Shown here: positions 1 to 11,200 of the stretch, in pieces
Layout of the letters: every line of letters begins with the position of its first letter
How positions within the stretch are numbered: position 1 is the stretch's first letter
Origin: Solea solea
Taxonomy: Eukaryota > Chordata > Actinopteri > Pleuronectiformes > Soleidae
Length of the DNA: 64,000 bases
Reading direction: 5' to 3'
Assembly: GCF_958295425.1 (NCBI RefSeq)
Contig: NC_081136.1
Coordinates: forward strand, 14,715,381-14,779,380
Program-made: the position numbers and the translations under genes
Notes under the pieces: generated by a model
The model's input: the letters and a program-made list of their open reading frames with translations, nothing else
Told to the model about the DNA's origin: nothing
Databases searched by the model: none

Positions 1-834
1 ACACACAGAGAATATATCACAGACTAGCAGTCAATACTTAACATTCGGGGTGTATTAATTATTATCCTACACAGGAGATCTCACTGTGTGGCAGCCAAGG
101 CAACAACCATTGGAAAATCTTACCAGACTGCTGTAGCTTTTGTCCAGCAGCATCTTCCTGTCAGGCCCTCGCAGCATGTTCCCAGCCAGCTTCACCATGT
201 CCATGGAGCAGTGTGAAAACAACCATTTTGATTTCACTATGGAGAAAAAGAAGCAAAGCAGAGTGTGGGAGTGGGGGCATACTGGACTGTGTTTGAAGCA
301 CTCCCTGTTTGCTTAATTATGAGATTAAATGTGAGTGGAGTCAATCATTTTCACTCATATATATCACAAAAAAACTGGTGATTTGTTGGGCTCAGGTCAC
401 AAACAACAGTCCACTGTGACCCCATTCTTCTTCTGTTGCTACTATTGCTACTACTACTTCCTCTTCCTGTGGAATGGACAGTTAGCATGGTTAGCACATC
501 ACAACTCTGCCCTCTGAACAACTTCTATCTTCTACTGATGAGTTTGATTATATCACACTGTTTCACTGACAGAAGTAGAGAGAGGTCTTTAGAGCAGCAG
601 CCAATTTGTATATTAATTCAGATCCACCTTTGTTGCTCAAATAAACTGGACTTCCTGGTCTAACATTCACCTGCTGCCTGGTGGTGTGGCAAACATCTCC
701 CTGATAACACCTATGACACACTGGGGGGGGGGCGTGGCTTTAATTATATAACCTTTGAAAAACAACTTAAATCATCCCAGAATTTAGATAACTGATATTA
801 TATGCAATGGCATCATGAAAATAGGAACACACTT
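1..834. other. Intergenic or intronic, no gene seen
   Basis: Unique-looking A+T-rich DNA. Short open frames here have no recognisable protein features. The only simple-sequence feature is a run of ten G at 723-732. Confidence 0.5.
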
Positions 835-1320
835 AGCTGTAGTGTGTAACTCTTTAATCTCAACAAATGTATGTAACATTCAAATCATTGTCAAATGAAT
901 TCACACCATGTTAATTAAGCCTATCAACTCCACATGAGTCACACTGTCTTTTTCAAAATATAGTGTTTAAATCTCAAGTTGACCAGTGACATTCCCACAC
1001 TGCACACAGAAAGTGATTAGTTTTGACTCAAGACAGATGGAGGCAAGAGCAACATTGCAGTAAAGAGAGACAGATTGAAGTTTGACTGAAAACACAAAGA
1101 TGTGCCCAAAAAACTTTCAGAAGCGAATACTACTGCCCAAAAATCCCACTCGCTCAACAGTTTAACAGGATAAATGCATCTTGTCCACCCCTGTGCTGCT
1201 GCTGTATACACACAAATTCTCCCTCGGTTGGGTCTGATAGTTTTGCCTGACAGAACCTGTTTTTAAATGAATGATGTGACATATAAGTAATGTCACACTG
1301 CACAAATATCAGCAAAAGTT
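835..1320 (+). repeat. Family A interspersed repeat, copy 1 (longest)
   Basis: This is the longest of about seven copies in the window of one unnamed repeat. Shared blocks, in order, are a start resembling AGTGTGTAACT, a CACATGAGTCACACTG block, CACACTGCACACA followed by GAAGTGATT-like sequence, a CAAGACAGATGGAGGCAA block, a TCAACAGTTTAACAGGATAA block, and TATACACACAAATTCTCCCT followed by a GTCTGATAGTTTTG motif. Copies near 3.0, 14.6, 19.7, 26.8, 47.4 and 50.5 kb keep subsets of these in the same order and orientation. No coding capacity or clear terminal repeats are visible, so the class (SINE-like, MITE or LINE tail) is open. Confidence 0.6.
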
Positions 1321-2984
1321 GAACTGGAAAACAAATGAAGTACATATGATCTGCTATGGACAAATCTAATATTAAAATGCCCACAGAAAAAAATTAAAAA
1401 TAGGAATTTGGCTCACGTGAAAAAGAGATTACTGCTCAGTATTTACTGTCCATGAGCTAAAAAGGTGGCAAAACAGGCTCATCTGGGGAATCTTTACTGT
1501 AAAAAAAAATATTAATAATGCAGAGGAATACAGTATCATCCATATACCTGAGTGGGAATCACATAGCCGTTAATATTTAATGGCTACAAATGTAAACAAG
1601 TGTAATTTGTTAGCAGGTCAGAGCCTGGGTCACTAATGACTGAACAAACTGAGATTATTTTTGTTGTCTTTTCAACTGGCAAAAGATCAACATGACAATG
1701 ATGCCCTTTTTTTCTGAATGACTAATAAATCCCAAAATATCCAGTGTCACATGTGATAATGTGATATATTAGAGGTGGAGTTATGGGTTCAACTCAAATT
1801 ACCCAAACATTATATATGTCCAGTTTGTAAAATTTAGGTGAAACTCTTTTTATTTGGCACAAATTAAATTGAAAATTAAACAATTCTACTTATAATTATA
1901 TCATACCTGATTGAATTAATTGTTGTTTTTATTATCCCAGTATGAGCCTTCTTTGCTTCTATCAGGGGCTGGGTCAGCTCTATGGAGGCCACAGCCTACA
2001 ATGGACAAACTAAACATCTTTCTAGTTTTGATCCTAACTGAAGGCTACATAGATTCTCCAACAAACATGACGGGAAGAGTGAGGTGAGGGATATTCAGCT
2101 GCAACATGCAACTTTACCAATAAATGATGAAACATTTTACACACTGTACCCTCTGTACAATTGTTGGCAGTTGTATTTTATGTGAGTTGTAAGCCATTTT
2201 CATATAGCAGTTTTTATTTGCTTTTTCCCTATTATCTTTAACCTTATGCAATCATTTCATTTCAGATTACATTTTAAAAAGGAAACATTCAACCATCTTA
2301 ATATTGACTCCAAGTCAGTTTTTTAATGTATTATGTTTAACGCAGGACTTTTCCTTGTCATGGTGTGTTTATAAACTATAAAACTGTGTCACACATCAAG
2401 GAAAATTCTCATTATTTTTCCAAACAGCAGTTGTCAAAAAGCAGTGAATGAAAATGAATGATTAGAATGTGTTTCTTTAAAGTACGGTGATCAACACAAC
2501 TCCACTGACAAAGTAAAAACAGAAAGAAATTCAAAAAACTTCCTCCAAAAGCAAGGTGAAAGTCATAAAATACTCCCACTTGAATCCTCGTTCCCTGTGG
2601 ATCTTCTCTCTGCTCATTGATAATCGGTATGGCTGAGCCAGTGGGTCCCACCTCTTGCTATTAAATGTCAAGGGTGAGTGTTCTCGACCTCAGCGTCCTC
2701 CCAGGACACTTACTGGCAGCCTGCGCGGATGACACGCCTGCATTTCATCTCACACAGGCAATAGATTCCAGCATAGAACCTAAGATGTCAATAGTTGTTT
2801 CTTTGAGACATTAACGTTTTCCTGCGCTGGAGCCACTTAGGTGACAATGGTCTCTGAGTTGCATGGAAGTGATTATTGAAGCTCCCTGCTGGGTCTGGAC
2901 AAACATAAGTCAAGATGAGCTTCCTGAAAGTCTGCAAAAGTGGGTAATGAGCTTAACTGCTGTTAAAAAAAAATCTCTGCATCT
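1321..2984. other. Mostly unique A+T-rich DNA
   Basis: No recognisable gene or element apart from a weak exon candidate at 1941-2083, described separately. Confidence 0.45.
1941..2083 (+). other. Weak candidate exon with signal-peptide-like frame
   Basis: A T-rich tract ending in ATTATCCCAG (1931-1940) resembles a strong splice acceptor, and GAG|GTGAGG at 2081-2089 resembles a strong donor. The 143 bases between are open in one frame. That frame contains an ATG at 2001 in good initiation context (A at -3, G at +4), followed by a hydrophobic run, MDKLNIFLVLILTEGYIDS, which could be a signal peptide. An open frame of this length is expected fairly often by chance, no homology is recognised, and the exon phase does not directly match the candidate terminal exon at 13070. 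Confidence 0.15.
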
Positions 2985-3200
2985 CTCAGTTTTGTCCGAG
3001 ATTCTCTACAGTTGACAAACTACAATTTCAGTTTCTGGTGCCCACCCATCCCTGCACTGCTGCTGTATGAACACAAATGCTCCCTCAGTCAGGGCTGATA
3101 GTTTTGCACGACAGAGCCTGTTTTCAGATGAAGGACGTGACTTATAAGTAATGTCACACTGCACAAATGCTCCCTCAGTCGGGGCAGCTTACACTCAATG
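2985..3200 (+). repeat. Family A repeat, copy 2 (3' half)
   Basis: It matches the 3' half of copy 1, with a CTGCTGCTGTATGAACACAA block, GCTGATAGTTTTGCA, CAGAGCCTG, and GACTTATAAGTAATGTCACA matching 1277-1296. The phrase AAATGCTCCCTCAGTC occurs twice about 95 bases apart (near 3075 and 3165), a small internal duplication not present in copy 1. Confidence 0.6.
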
Positions 3201-4172
3201 TTACATTTTTCTGTTATAATAAAATAAAATCAACAAAAGTAATTCCGTTATTAAAAATACTAATATTTTTGGTTTGCTGTTCTCTGTCCCGAGCTGATAT
3301 CATCAGATGAGCACAGACATAGTTTTTACTGTGTGTAAGATGAATAATTGCTGTGGAACAGCCAGTAGGAGCATGCACTCTATATACTGGTTTGAGTATA
3401 GGTGTGAGGCTGTAAACAGAGCCCAGAGTGCATGCACAAATGGTGACTACTTGTCAGACATTGTACTGAAAGGTTACTATATGAATTTGGAATTATTGCT
3501 CAATAATGCCTACACAAATCCTGCCTATTGCACATGTTTTACCCACACAGTTCAATGTGTGGGTAAAACAAACCCTGACCATTGTTGGTACATACTGTAC
3601 AGTATGAACAACAGAAATACTCACGTATTTTATGCATGTGTACGGTAGGGATGCTTGAGATTATACAAGGAAGTCCACCATGGGACACACATGTACAACT
3701 CGGCGCTCAATGAACACAAGGAAATACAAATGAGGGGAAACTGCAGGTGAGAAATCACTGTAACTGTAATAGAATGTGAGATGTAGAGAGTATGCATATG
3801 TGGAATGCTAGACTGATGTGGACCCTTGTTTACGTATGAATGCAACCAAGGGCTTGCACGCGCATGCAAGAATGTAAAGTGGATCTCTGCAGATGGAGAA
3901 GTCAGTTAATTTATTAACCTCCTCTTCTGCATTTTACTCCACACAATGCCTGATTGTGAAAAATGCCAGGAAGTGGGAGAGAGTGGACTAGTGAGAGGAC
4001 TGGTAGTTAAATTTGACACTGAGTTGCAGCTGTCTAACAAAGCGCTGCCAACACCATGCTTCATACGGTGGGGAGAGAAAGGTGACAAAGCAACAGCTCC
4101 AGCATTTCAAAAAAAGGGGGAGAACTCTGGGACAATGGGCCTCTTACTGATTACACATAAGAGCGATGAAAT
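3201..4172. other. No gene; contains two perfect inverted repeats
   Basis: Unique-looking DNA. The 113-residue open frame starting near 3307 runs through a perfect hairpin and shows no protein features, so I read it as non-coding. A 16-bp perfect palindrome, CATACTGTACAGTATG, lies at 3591-3606. Confidence 0.45.
3535..3570. repeat. Perfect 15-bp hairpin with 6-base loop
   Basis: The left arm 3535-3549 (TGTTTTACCCACACA) and right arm 3556-3570 (TGTGTGGGTAAAACA) are exact reverse complements around the loop GTTCAA. This could be the remnant of a foldback insertion. No known small RNA is recognised. Confidence 0.85.
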
Positions 4173-4391
4173 GCTGTGTTTCCATCATGGTACGATACGG
4201 TTCAGTTTGGTACAATACGGTGGGGTTGGAGATAGTGAAGCCCTATAGGTCAGGCTTGACTATTGTGGGTGGAGCCGGTCTAACTGTATCGTACCCTTTT
4301 ACTCGGCTAACCCAAGGGAAAGGTACCAAATAATGGAATGGTTGGGGCTAGTTATTTTAAGTATTATTCCGCAAATGCAAAAAAAATACGT
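4173..4391 (+). mobile_element. Family B MITE, copy 1 (short form)
   Basis: It begins TGCTGTGTTTCCATCATGGT and ends near GCAAATGCAAAAAAAATACG. Inside are GTCAGGCTTG, GTGGGTGGAGCC and GTTGGGGCTAGTTATTTT blocks shared with copies at 36021 and 42382. It is about half the length of those copies and lacks their middle. The ends form an imperfect short inverted repeat based on TTTCCAT. No transposase is encoded. The superfamily is not assigned. Confidence 0.65.
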
Positions 4392-6316
4392 GGCTATATA
4401 GTGTTTCAGTGACCCAAGCATAGACTAAAATAACCAATGGTAAAATGACCAGATAGGTAAGGTAAGCTGTACGTTTTACAGTCCGTGACTACCCTGTGTA
4501 ATCTGCATTCAAATGTATTTTAAAAACGTTAACTTCTCTAACTCGTTTACAGCGAGTGCCGGTCAAGTGACGTATTTTCCAGGTTTTAGGGTGCACGTAC
4601 ATATGGCTAATGCTACGTGAACAAAAGAGTGATAGAGAAGTATGCATGTTTAAAGGAGACATGTACATTTTAGGTACATGCTAACCTTTTACCCTAGAAG
4701 AAGGGAAAAAAAGCCTTTCTCAAGACTAAGATCATTAGCCCTTTTTATATATTTCTGTATGATATTTGAGGTTGATGCTGACACACGATGTCATTGATCG
4801 TGGAACATACAATATGGGTCCTGCTGGGAAGCCTGAGCTCCCACTGTGACTGCTAGTGCTATGTAATGCAAGACTAGGTGATGTCATTGTGGGAGCACAA
4901 GGGCCCACACAGAGAAAAAAAAAACATGACAAAGTAGCTCATGTAGCAGCAAGACAAACAGGCTTTTTTAAATTTTTTATTATTTTGTGTATTTAATTGT
5001 GCCAAAATGTATGACAATAATGGCTACATCAGGGTTCTCCCTCCACACCCAGACCTCAGAGACCTAGCAAAAGAAGATTTAAAAATATATCAGATGCCCT
5101 TAGATCAAATATTTAACGTTTTCAATATTCAAGGAGACTGAAAGGAGCATTATGAATTTTTAAACCCTTGTCAAACATTTTGACTGACAGCCAAGAACGG
5201 CTGAAGGGATTCTATGATAAAAATGAAAGAGAAGCACAGCAGCTGTGAAAAGTAATGTTGTTGTTTTTTCTCCAATCACAACAAATCTATGCGTGCACTC
5301 AAATTAAATATGAGGATAAAAGAAACAAAGTTAATTGAAATGTCTTTGTTTTTTACTACCTTACTGCAGCCACTTCTGAACAAAAAAATGGCACTTTTAA
5401 TGAAAAGCTGCAACAACAAAAAAAAACCCAACAACCTTAGAGCAACAAAAATGAAATAAAATACGAAAACTGTTTCTTTCATCTTGATCCTTTAGGGGAA
5501 ATACTGCTTGCAGAAGAACAGAGTGAGGTTTTGGATCTGTGAGAAAATCAGGCATGAAATCTCAATTACACGTGTCAAGATCTCAGGAACTTTCAATGCC
5601 TTTTTGCAAACACTTGTCTCTGGGAGACACAGAGAAGTGCCCGACCACCCACTGCCTCATTCCCCTTAGCTTAGTCTTAATAGTCTTATTGGAGAGCAGG
5701 GTGGACAGCATGGGCCTATCTGTTTGAGGGTGCAGAGGGGAGGTGAGGTGGGAGCAGGTGTGGGGGAGACAACGATTGATTTGGTTGTCCTCAGACAAAA
5801 TAAGAAATCAAGGGTTTTTATGTGGCACCACTCCTTGGCAAGCCTTCACAGAGTCCCAGAGATTAGAAAGTGAATTTCCCAGAAAACAAACAAAGGGCAT
5901 CATTAAACAGCAGCTCAAGTCTGCTCACTGTTTGTCTCTTGCAAGTGCAATTTGATCTTTGGTGTTCTTTTAAATCCAAACAGTAGAGGGAGTTTCCAAG
6001 GTTTTGTCTGAGGGAAGGCCGATTGTCCTCAGACTCTGGCTGAAGATATACTCTTTTTTTTAGAAATACTCTTCACAGCAGTCTCTACTCCACATGCATA
6101 TATTTAGTATTCTGTACTGCACACTCCTTAAAGGTGCATTAGAACAGTAACGTGGCCACACATTAGGTCATAATTGATGACACAGACACAGGTCCAGGCA
6201 GAAGAGCATCATAATGCACTCAACACTGAGGACACAAAGGTCAAACACAGATAAATGTATTTCTTTAAATACCTTACATGATGTTTTCTATTTAACAGCA
6301 CAATCCTTAAAAAAGT
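4392..6316. other. No gene or element recognised
   Basis: A+T-rich DNA with short homopolymer A and T tracts (for example 4916-4923 and 5420-5427). Open frames overlap on both strands and show no domain signatures. Confidence 0.45.
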
Positions 6317-6723
6317 TATTCTTTTTCACAATATTCGTTTCAATGTCTCACTATGGGAAGCAAGCCTCGCTGCGACCCTAAGAAGCACCTATGTCATTAT
6401 GCCAATCCTGGTGAACGTGTCCCTCCGCTCCGCCACACGTAGAGCCAACCTCATTCAAAAACCTTTTCTCACCCGGAGCATATCTCACGTCAGTCTAAGG
6501 TTTAGCGTTAGCACACCAGCTACCTTCTCGGCTACTGTAAGCACACCAGCTAACTTAGCTCTCCACTCCTGCGAGAAATGGAAGCTAAGAGACAGCTAAG
6601 AGAGCGACAAAGCAGTTTCTTCCCGTCTTCCCAGAGCTGCTAAATGAAATAGCATGCCTGTGAAAAGACCATCCATATAGCAGTAGGAAGCCAATACCTG
6701 GCGCCGCTTCCCTCTAATGCGAG

Positions 6724-7164
6724 GTGATGGAGAGCCAGGGTCTTCTGCGCATGCCTCTGATGGAGCCACTGGTAGTGGCACACCAGCACCCCATGCTGCC
6801 CACAGTGTCATCCCAGACTCCCACACTACTGTCTAAGTCTGACCGTTTTCAGTCAGCGACAGAGAAGACTTATAAGGCAGCTGCGCTTTTGGCCAGGGCA
6901 CTCAGTGTACTCTCGCTTCTCACCGCTTACCAGGCTGAGATATGTGATGAGTATGTGAGTACACGTGACCCAGTTTCGCTGGAGGAAATACAGACCATTT
7001 CTGATCTTTGCCTCCGTGTCTAGCGCTGCGCAGTCCAGGCCATGGGGAAAGCCCATGGTCATCCAGGAATGGGCACGGTGGCTTAACCTATCCAGCCTGT
7101 TTGACAGGGAAAAGGATGACATTTTGGACATGCCTGTGGTCCTAGAGGGCATTTTTTGCTCCTG
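6724..7164 (+). pseudogene. DIRS gag-like remnant, frameshifted
   Basis: The frame 6724-7020 includes KAAALLARALSVLSLLTAYQ and ends in SLEEIQTISDLCLR. From about 7018 the similarity continues in another frame with PMVIQEWARWLNLSSLFDRE, then KDDILDMPVVLEGIF, stopping at 7163. The LLTAYQ, ARWLNLS, DREK and DILDMP motifs are those I associate with the gag-like ORF1 protein of fish DIRS/Ngaro-type elements. One frameshift near 7018 and loss of everything downstream make this a pseudogene. The start at 6724 is only the first in-frame initiator of the open stretch; the homologous part begins further in. ORF1 identity rests on recalled motifs. Confidence 0.65.
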
Positions 7165-7301
7165 AAGTGCCCGACCCCTCACCCAGTCCCGTCTGGTTGG
7201 TCCTAGATTACGTTCTGGAGTCCTAGATAGAACAGAATAATTCTCTCTTTCTGGTTGGTGGACGCTAGATAAGCTTGTCTGGCGATTCGGGAACTACCAC
7301 A

Positions 7302-7372
7302 TCCCATAGTGAGACATTGAAACCAATATTATGAAAATAACCGGTTCTTTGAATAATATGAGTGAGATGTCT
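7302..7372. repeat. DIRS internal complementary region (circle-junction copy)
   Basis: The reverse complement of this segment reads as the element's right end joined directly to its left end. 7302-7320 is an exact reverse complement of 6342-6360, and the match continues with few mismatches out to about 6325. The second half, 7340-7372, is a near reverse complement of 7553-7585. In the known DIRS replication model this region templates the junction of a circular intermediate. Its presence in a short derivative suggests the derivative may have been moved by an intact relative. Confidence 0.75.
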
Positions 7373-7699
7373 GACCAGACAACCCTTATTGGTTGGGCGA
7401 GTGAGAAGAGGCTACTTATCTTGAATGAGGTTGTGTCCTCGGCGCACGTTATTTGTAGTCGGTTGCACTACGTTGGGCGGAGTGGAAGGACACATTCACC
7501 AGCCAGTCAGGATTGGCATAATGAGATAAGTGCTAGGCTTGCTTCCCATAGTGAGACATCTTACTCATATTACTCAAAGACCGGGGTTATGTAAATAACC
7601 TCAGTTTTTGTATCATGTCACCAACCAATCAATTACTGTAACAGAGGTCAGCGCAGGAAAAAACAGGGATACATCAGAAAACCACTGCAAAACTAAGTA

Positions 7700-8280
7700 A
7701 TTGTAGTAATTGCCATTTTTGACATTATACCAAATATACATTCTTGGGATTTTTATTAAAAAAAATGACAATTTGTGGCATTTTATTCTGTTTTCAGGCA
7801 TGTTTGTGACAATACTGTCATTTTTGCTCTTTAATGTCATTCTGCAGTTTAATCCTTTAGTCATTTATTTTTTACATAACTCAAAACAGCGTTTTGGAAC
7901 ATTTGTAGTCTAAATTACTGTATTTGTGTTATTATCATGTAATTCTGAATGCAATTTTGACACTTTGACATGATGTTTTTGGCCATGTTTACATCACTCA
8001 CAATAGCATTTTGGAACATTTTTATGCTAAAATTATACTGTGGTATGATATTTCTGGTCAGTTTGTAACATACCAATTACATCTTTCTAAATTTTTATGA
8101 TGAATTATTGCCAATTTATAGAATATTACTGAGTCTTTTAGGCATTTCTGTGACATGCAATGTGAGCGACATCCCAAGTCATCCCACAGTATGATGCTTT
8201 TGGTAATTTTTCACCATAACTCAATGATATCATGGAGCATTTTTACGTAAATTACACTTCAGTATTTTTTATTTGTAGTA
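7700..8280. repeat. Degenerate tandem repeat, unit roughly 75 bp
   Basis: Related units recur with the theme TGATG-TTTTTGG-CATGTTT, then ACAT-ACTCA, then GCATTTTGGAACATTTTTATG, then AAATTA-ACTGT. Recognisable starts lie near 7785, 7858, 7971, 8046, 8128 and 8191, spaced about 63-113 bases. Divergence is high and some units are partial. The array begins about 110 bases after the DIRS derivative, and no gene is seen in it. Confidence 0.55.
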
Positions 8281-11200
8281 TATTAGTTATTAGGACCTGA
8301 AAAAGTGAAAGACATTTGAACTTGAAATACCCCAAGATGAGCAATTAAATTATTATTTCTTTTCTTCTTCTTTTTTGTTCGACAACAATCAAGAAAATAA
8401 ATTAAATTGGAATCATTTGAAATGCAAGATTAAAAACTGAAAAGTCACACTGTTTCTTTTTTTTGTCTCTGATTAATTATGTGGCACAATCTGTGAAAGC
8501 TGCCCACGTCTCAAGGTGTCCATGACCTTGTAATTTATTATTCATTAGTCAAATCAAGAGTCAGCCAGGACTTTGCTGGACTAAACATGAAGAGCCAACA
8601 TTTTTTCTCAAATTAAAGAAAGGATTTCATTAGCAGGCCAGGAGCAAGGGATAAATGTTATACATTCAGGTCAAACAAACAAGTGATGGGATGATTAATT
8701 ATTCAGCCATGGCAGTTTGCTGAGATAATGACTTCTCCACCCTAATGAATATAACTAAAGACAAACACGTTGGATCCTATTTTGGTATGATTCACCTCTG
8801 CAGTGACACATTAGTGCATCACTACAGTTAATTGCTTCCTCCCAAAGAAATATTTGTACAAATTAGTCAGCCCAGTTTGGCGCTGAAGATGAATTGAGCA
8901 TGTATCTCATTCATTATTGCAGAGGGGTTTATTGGGATCTGATTGGAAATGCAGGACAAAAAACACTTTATTTTTTTATTTAGAAGTATTGTGGTCCACG
9001 GCCTTGTAGAGAATAACCTCTGCGCCAATCAGCCACAACATTAAAAGTGTACAGTGATTCTAATAGATACATAGAATGATAGATAGATAAGAATAAAGTC
9101 AAATTGTTTTCTTTTGCCAGTGGTATTGAATACAGCAAAGGGAGAGAAATCCCTACACTTTTGCATTAAGTTTTTGAGGATGGATGGTTGCATACAAGTG
9201 TGATTCAGTCTGATCCTGTTAAATCGCAGAACCCTGTATCTGTGGTTTCATGTAATAATTAGTATTAAGAATTTAAAACAATGTAGTTAGCCACTCTAAG
9301 GGTGTTGTTACCATAGGCTCAGTCATAGAGGTTATGTAAAGGTTGACCTATGATATTTGAGCAGATTTTTATTTCAATTATTTAGCTTTTAGAGTAGTGG
9401 GTAGAGGTTTTTTTTAACCACACCACATTACAATACTGGAGGATGTTCATAGCTAATGATGTTAAAAAACAAAAAAGTAGAAAATAGATTCTCTGCTTTT
9501 TCCTTTTTCGAACAAATGTCATGTGATCTCGCCCCAAGTATTTATAGGATAGCTGCTTGGTTTTTGTTCATCGTGAATAGTACTGGAGATGTTATGAGAA
9601 TCAAGTAGTGACACAAAAACCTTTTATCTCGAGAGCATAATTATTGCTCCATTCATCTACTTTAGCCACACCATACGGGCAAATCTCTGTTATTGCAGAC
9701 TAAGATATGTAAAAACATATATTCGTAGATGACTTGAAAGATTTTAATTCTAAAATGCAATAATGTTACTTAAAACTTTTTTGTAATTAGTTTTTTGAAC
9801 AAGATCAGCCACAATATATAACGAGAAGTTACCAGTTTCATTTTATAATTGATTATTGAATGTGTACATTCTGTATTCCAGAGGCTCATTTTAGTGGTTG
9901 AGTAAAGTCAATGTACGTAACACAAAAAATGGAGGAATTCATTGAGTAATACTTGACTCGCACTGTGAGGCAGTACGCATCGATATCTTGAGTCAAGGAT
10001 GTTAGCCCGCTAACATTTGCTAATTGTTACAAAACAGAAATTTCATCAATGGGAAAGTATTGAAAAATTTTCATTTTATGATCTGGTGATACCATATCAA
10101 CTCAACCCTGCAGGAAACAGAAACAGATTTCATGTAATCTGTCCACACATGTGTGGGGATACCTCAGTCAGGACCACAACAATTGTGGATCTATTAGGAT
10201 CCCTAGGGTCAAAGCTATGAGCTGGCGTAAATGACACTCTTACAGAAGACAAATCAAAAAGTTTCAGGTACCAATCATATAGTCCATGTTTGTAGAGAGC
10301 TTGGCGAGTCACAGATATTTGGGGGTCAGTCAGAATGTGAGAGAAGATCACAAAAATCTATTTCGATTTCTGTCTCACAATGGAACATCCAGGTGAGAGG
10401 ATAATCTCTACCGCCTTTCTCCAGGGCTGCAGACACTGATCATATGGGTCCGTGTGTGATTATAGGGAGCTCAATTAATGTAGACCCAGGGGACAGTTCA
10501 ATCACAGAGACAAACATTCCGCCAACATAGATTACGTGACCTGCAACCAATGGTCCATCTTAGCGCCGTTGATTGAGTTCAACAGGTTTGGGATGTTGGA
10601 CCTTGCAGACATCCACTTAAAACGTACAGAGATAGACTTTTTCTTGTAGAGTCATTGCAATACGAGTACTGAAATAAGAAAGAGGAGGCAATCGTGGAAG
10701 GAAAACAGAAAATAGAGAGGATATTTGTCAGTACAACAAAGCAGTAAGTGTCAGTCATGTTGAGTGAGGACACTTGTGCCAAGGCCTCAAAAACAAGCTT
10801 TTGAACAGATTTTAAGAATCTTTTAAACTGATATTATACAGATTCATCTGTTTTTTCCATTTTCCATCAACACAGTCTCATATACGTCTTGTGCAATGTT
10901 AAATATACCTGCTATTGCTGTGGGGGTAAAAAAAAAACTGATGAACATTCTACAGAGATTTGCATCACAAATCTGTTTGATACAACTCCGTTTTTTTTTT
11001 CCGCAGATCGCACATTGGTCTTGTGAATTACTCCCTTTCCCTTTCAAAGCACTGCAATCTGGGACTTTTACTGCAGTGATATCTCATTTAAAATGGAACC
11101 ATAATTGAATCTGAGATCACAGGCTCCAAGATACGACGCCCGTTTCCCCTGACACAGGCAAATCAGAGACATCCTACATTTCAAAGTGGCTTTTATGCGA

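Larger units (their letters stand above)
6317..7590 (+). mobile_element. DIRS-type retroelement, internal-deletion derivative
   Basis: DIRS elements move by reverse transcription and a tyrosine recombinase, and carry inverted termini plus an internal region complementary to both ends. All three marks are visible. A left terminus at about 6321-6460 recurs inverted at 7430-7580. A 24-base block, 6346-6369 (beginning TGTCTCACTATGGGAAGC), is exact in reverse complement at 7535-7558, and CATTATGCCAATCCT is also conserved. The internal complementary region is at 7302-7372. Between the termini only a decayed gag-like frame remains. Reverse transcriptase, RNase H, methyltransferase-like and recombinase domains are absent. 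At 1.27 kb it is far shorter than full elements (roughly 5-6 kb), so it cannot move by itself. DIRS assignment follows from the architecture. The exact subfamily is not known. Confidence 0.8.

Noticed and set aside
5668..5742. Short exon-like unit between CCCCTTAG and GAG|GTGAGG
   Set aside because: Only about 75 bases; acceptor and donor look fair, but a short open frame has no evidential weight and nothing links it to other exons.
10143..10156. CCACACATGTGTGG palindrome as a regulatory site
   Set aside because: Perfect palindromes of this size occur by chance in 64 kb, and no gene or promoter is adjacent.
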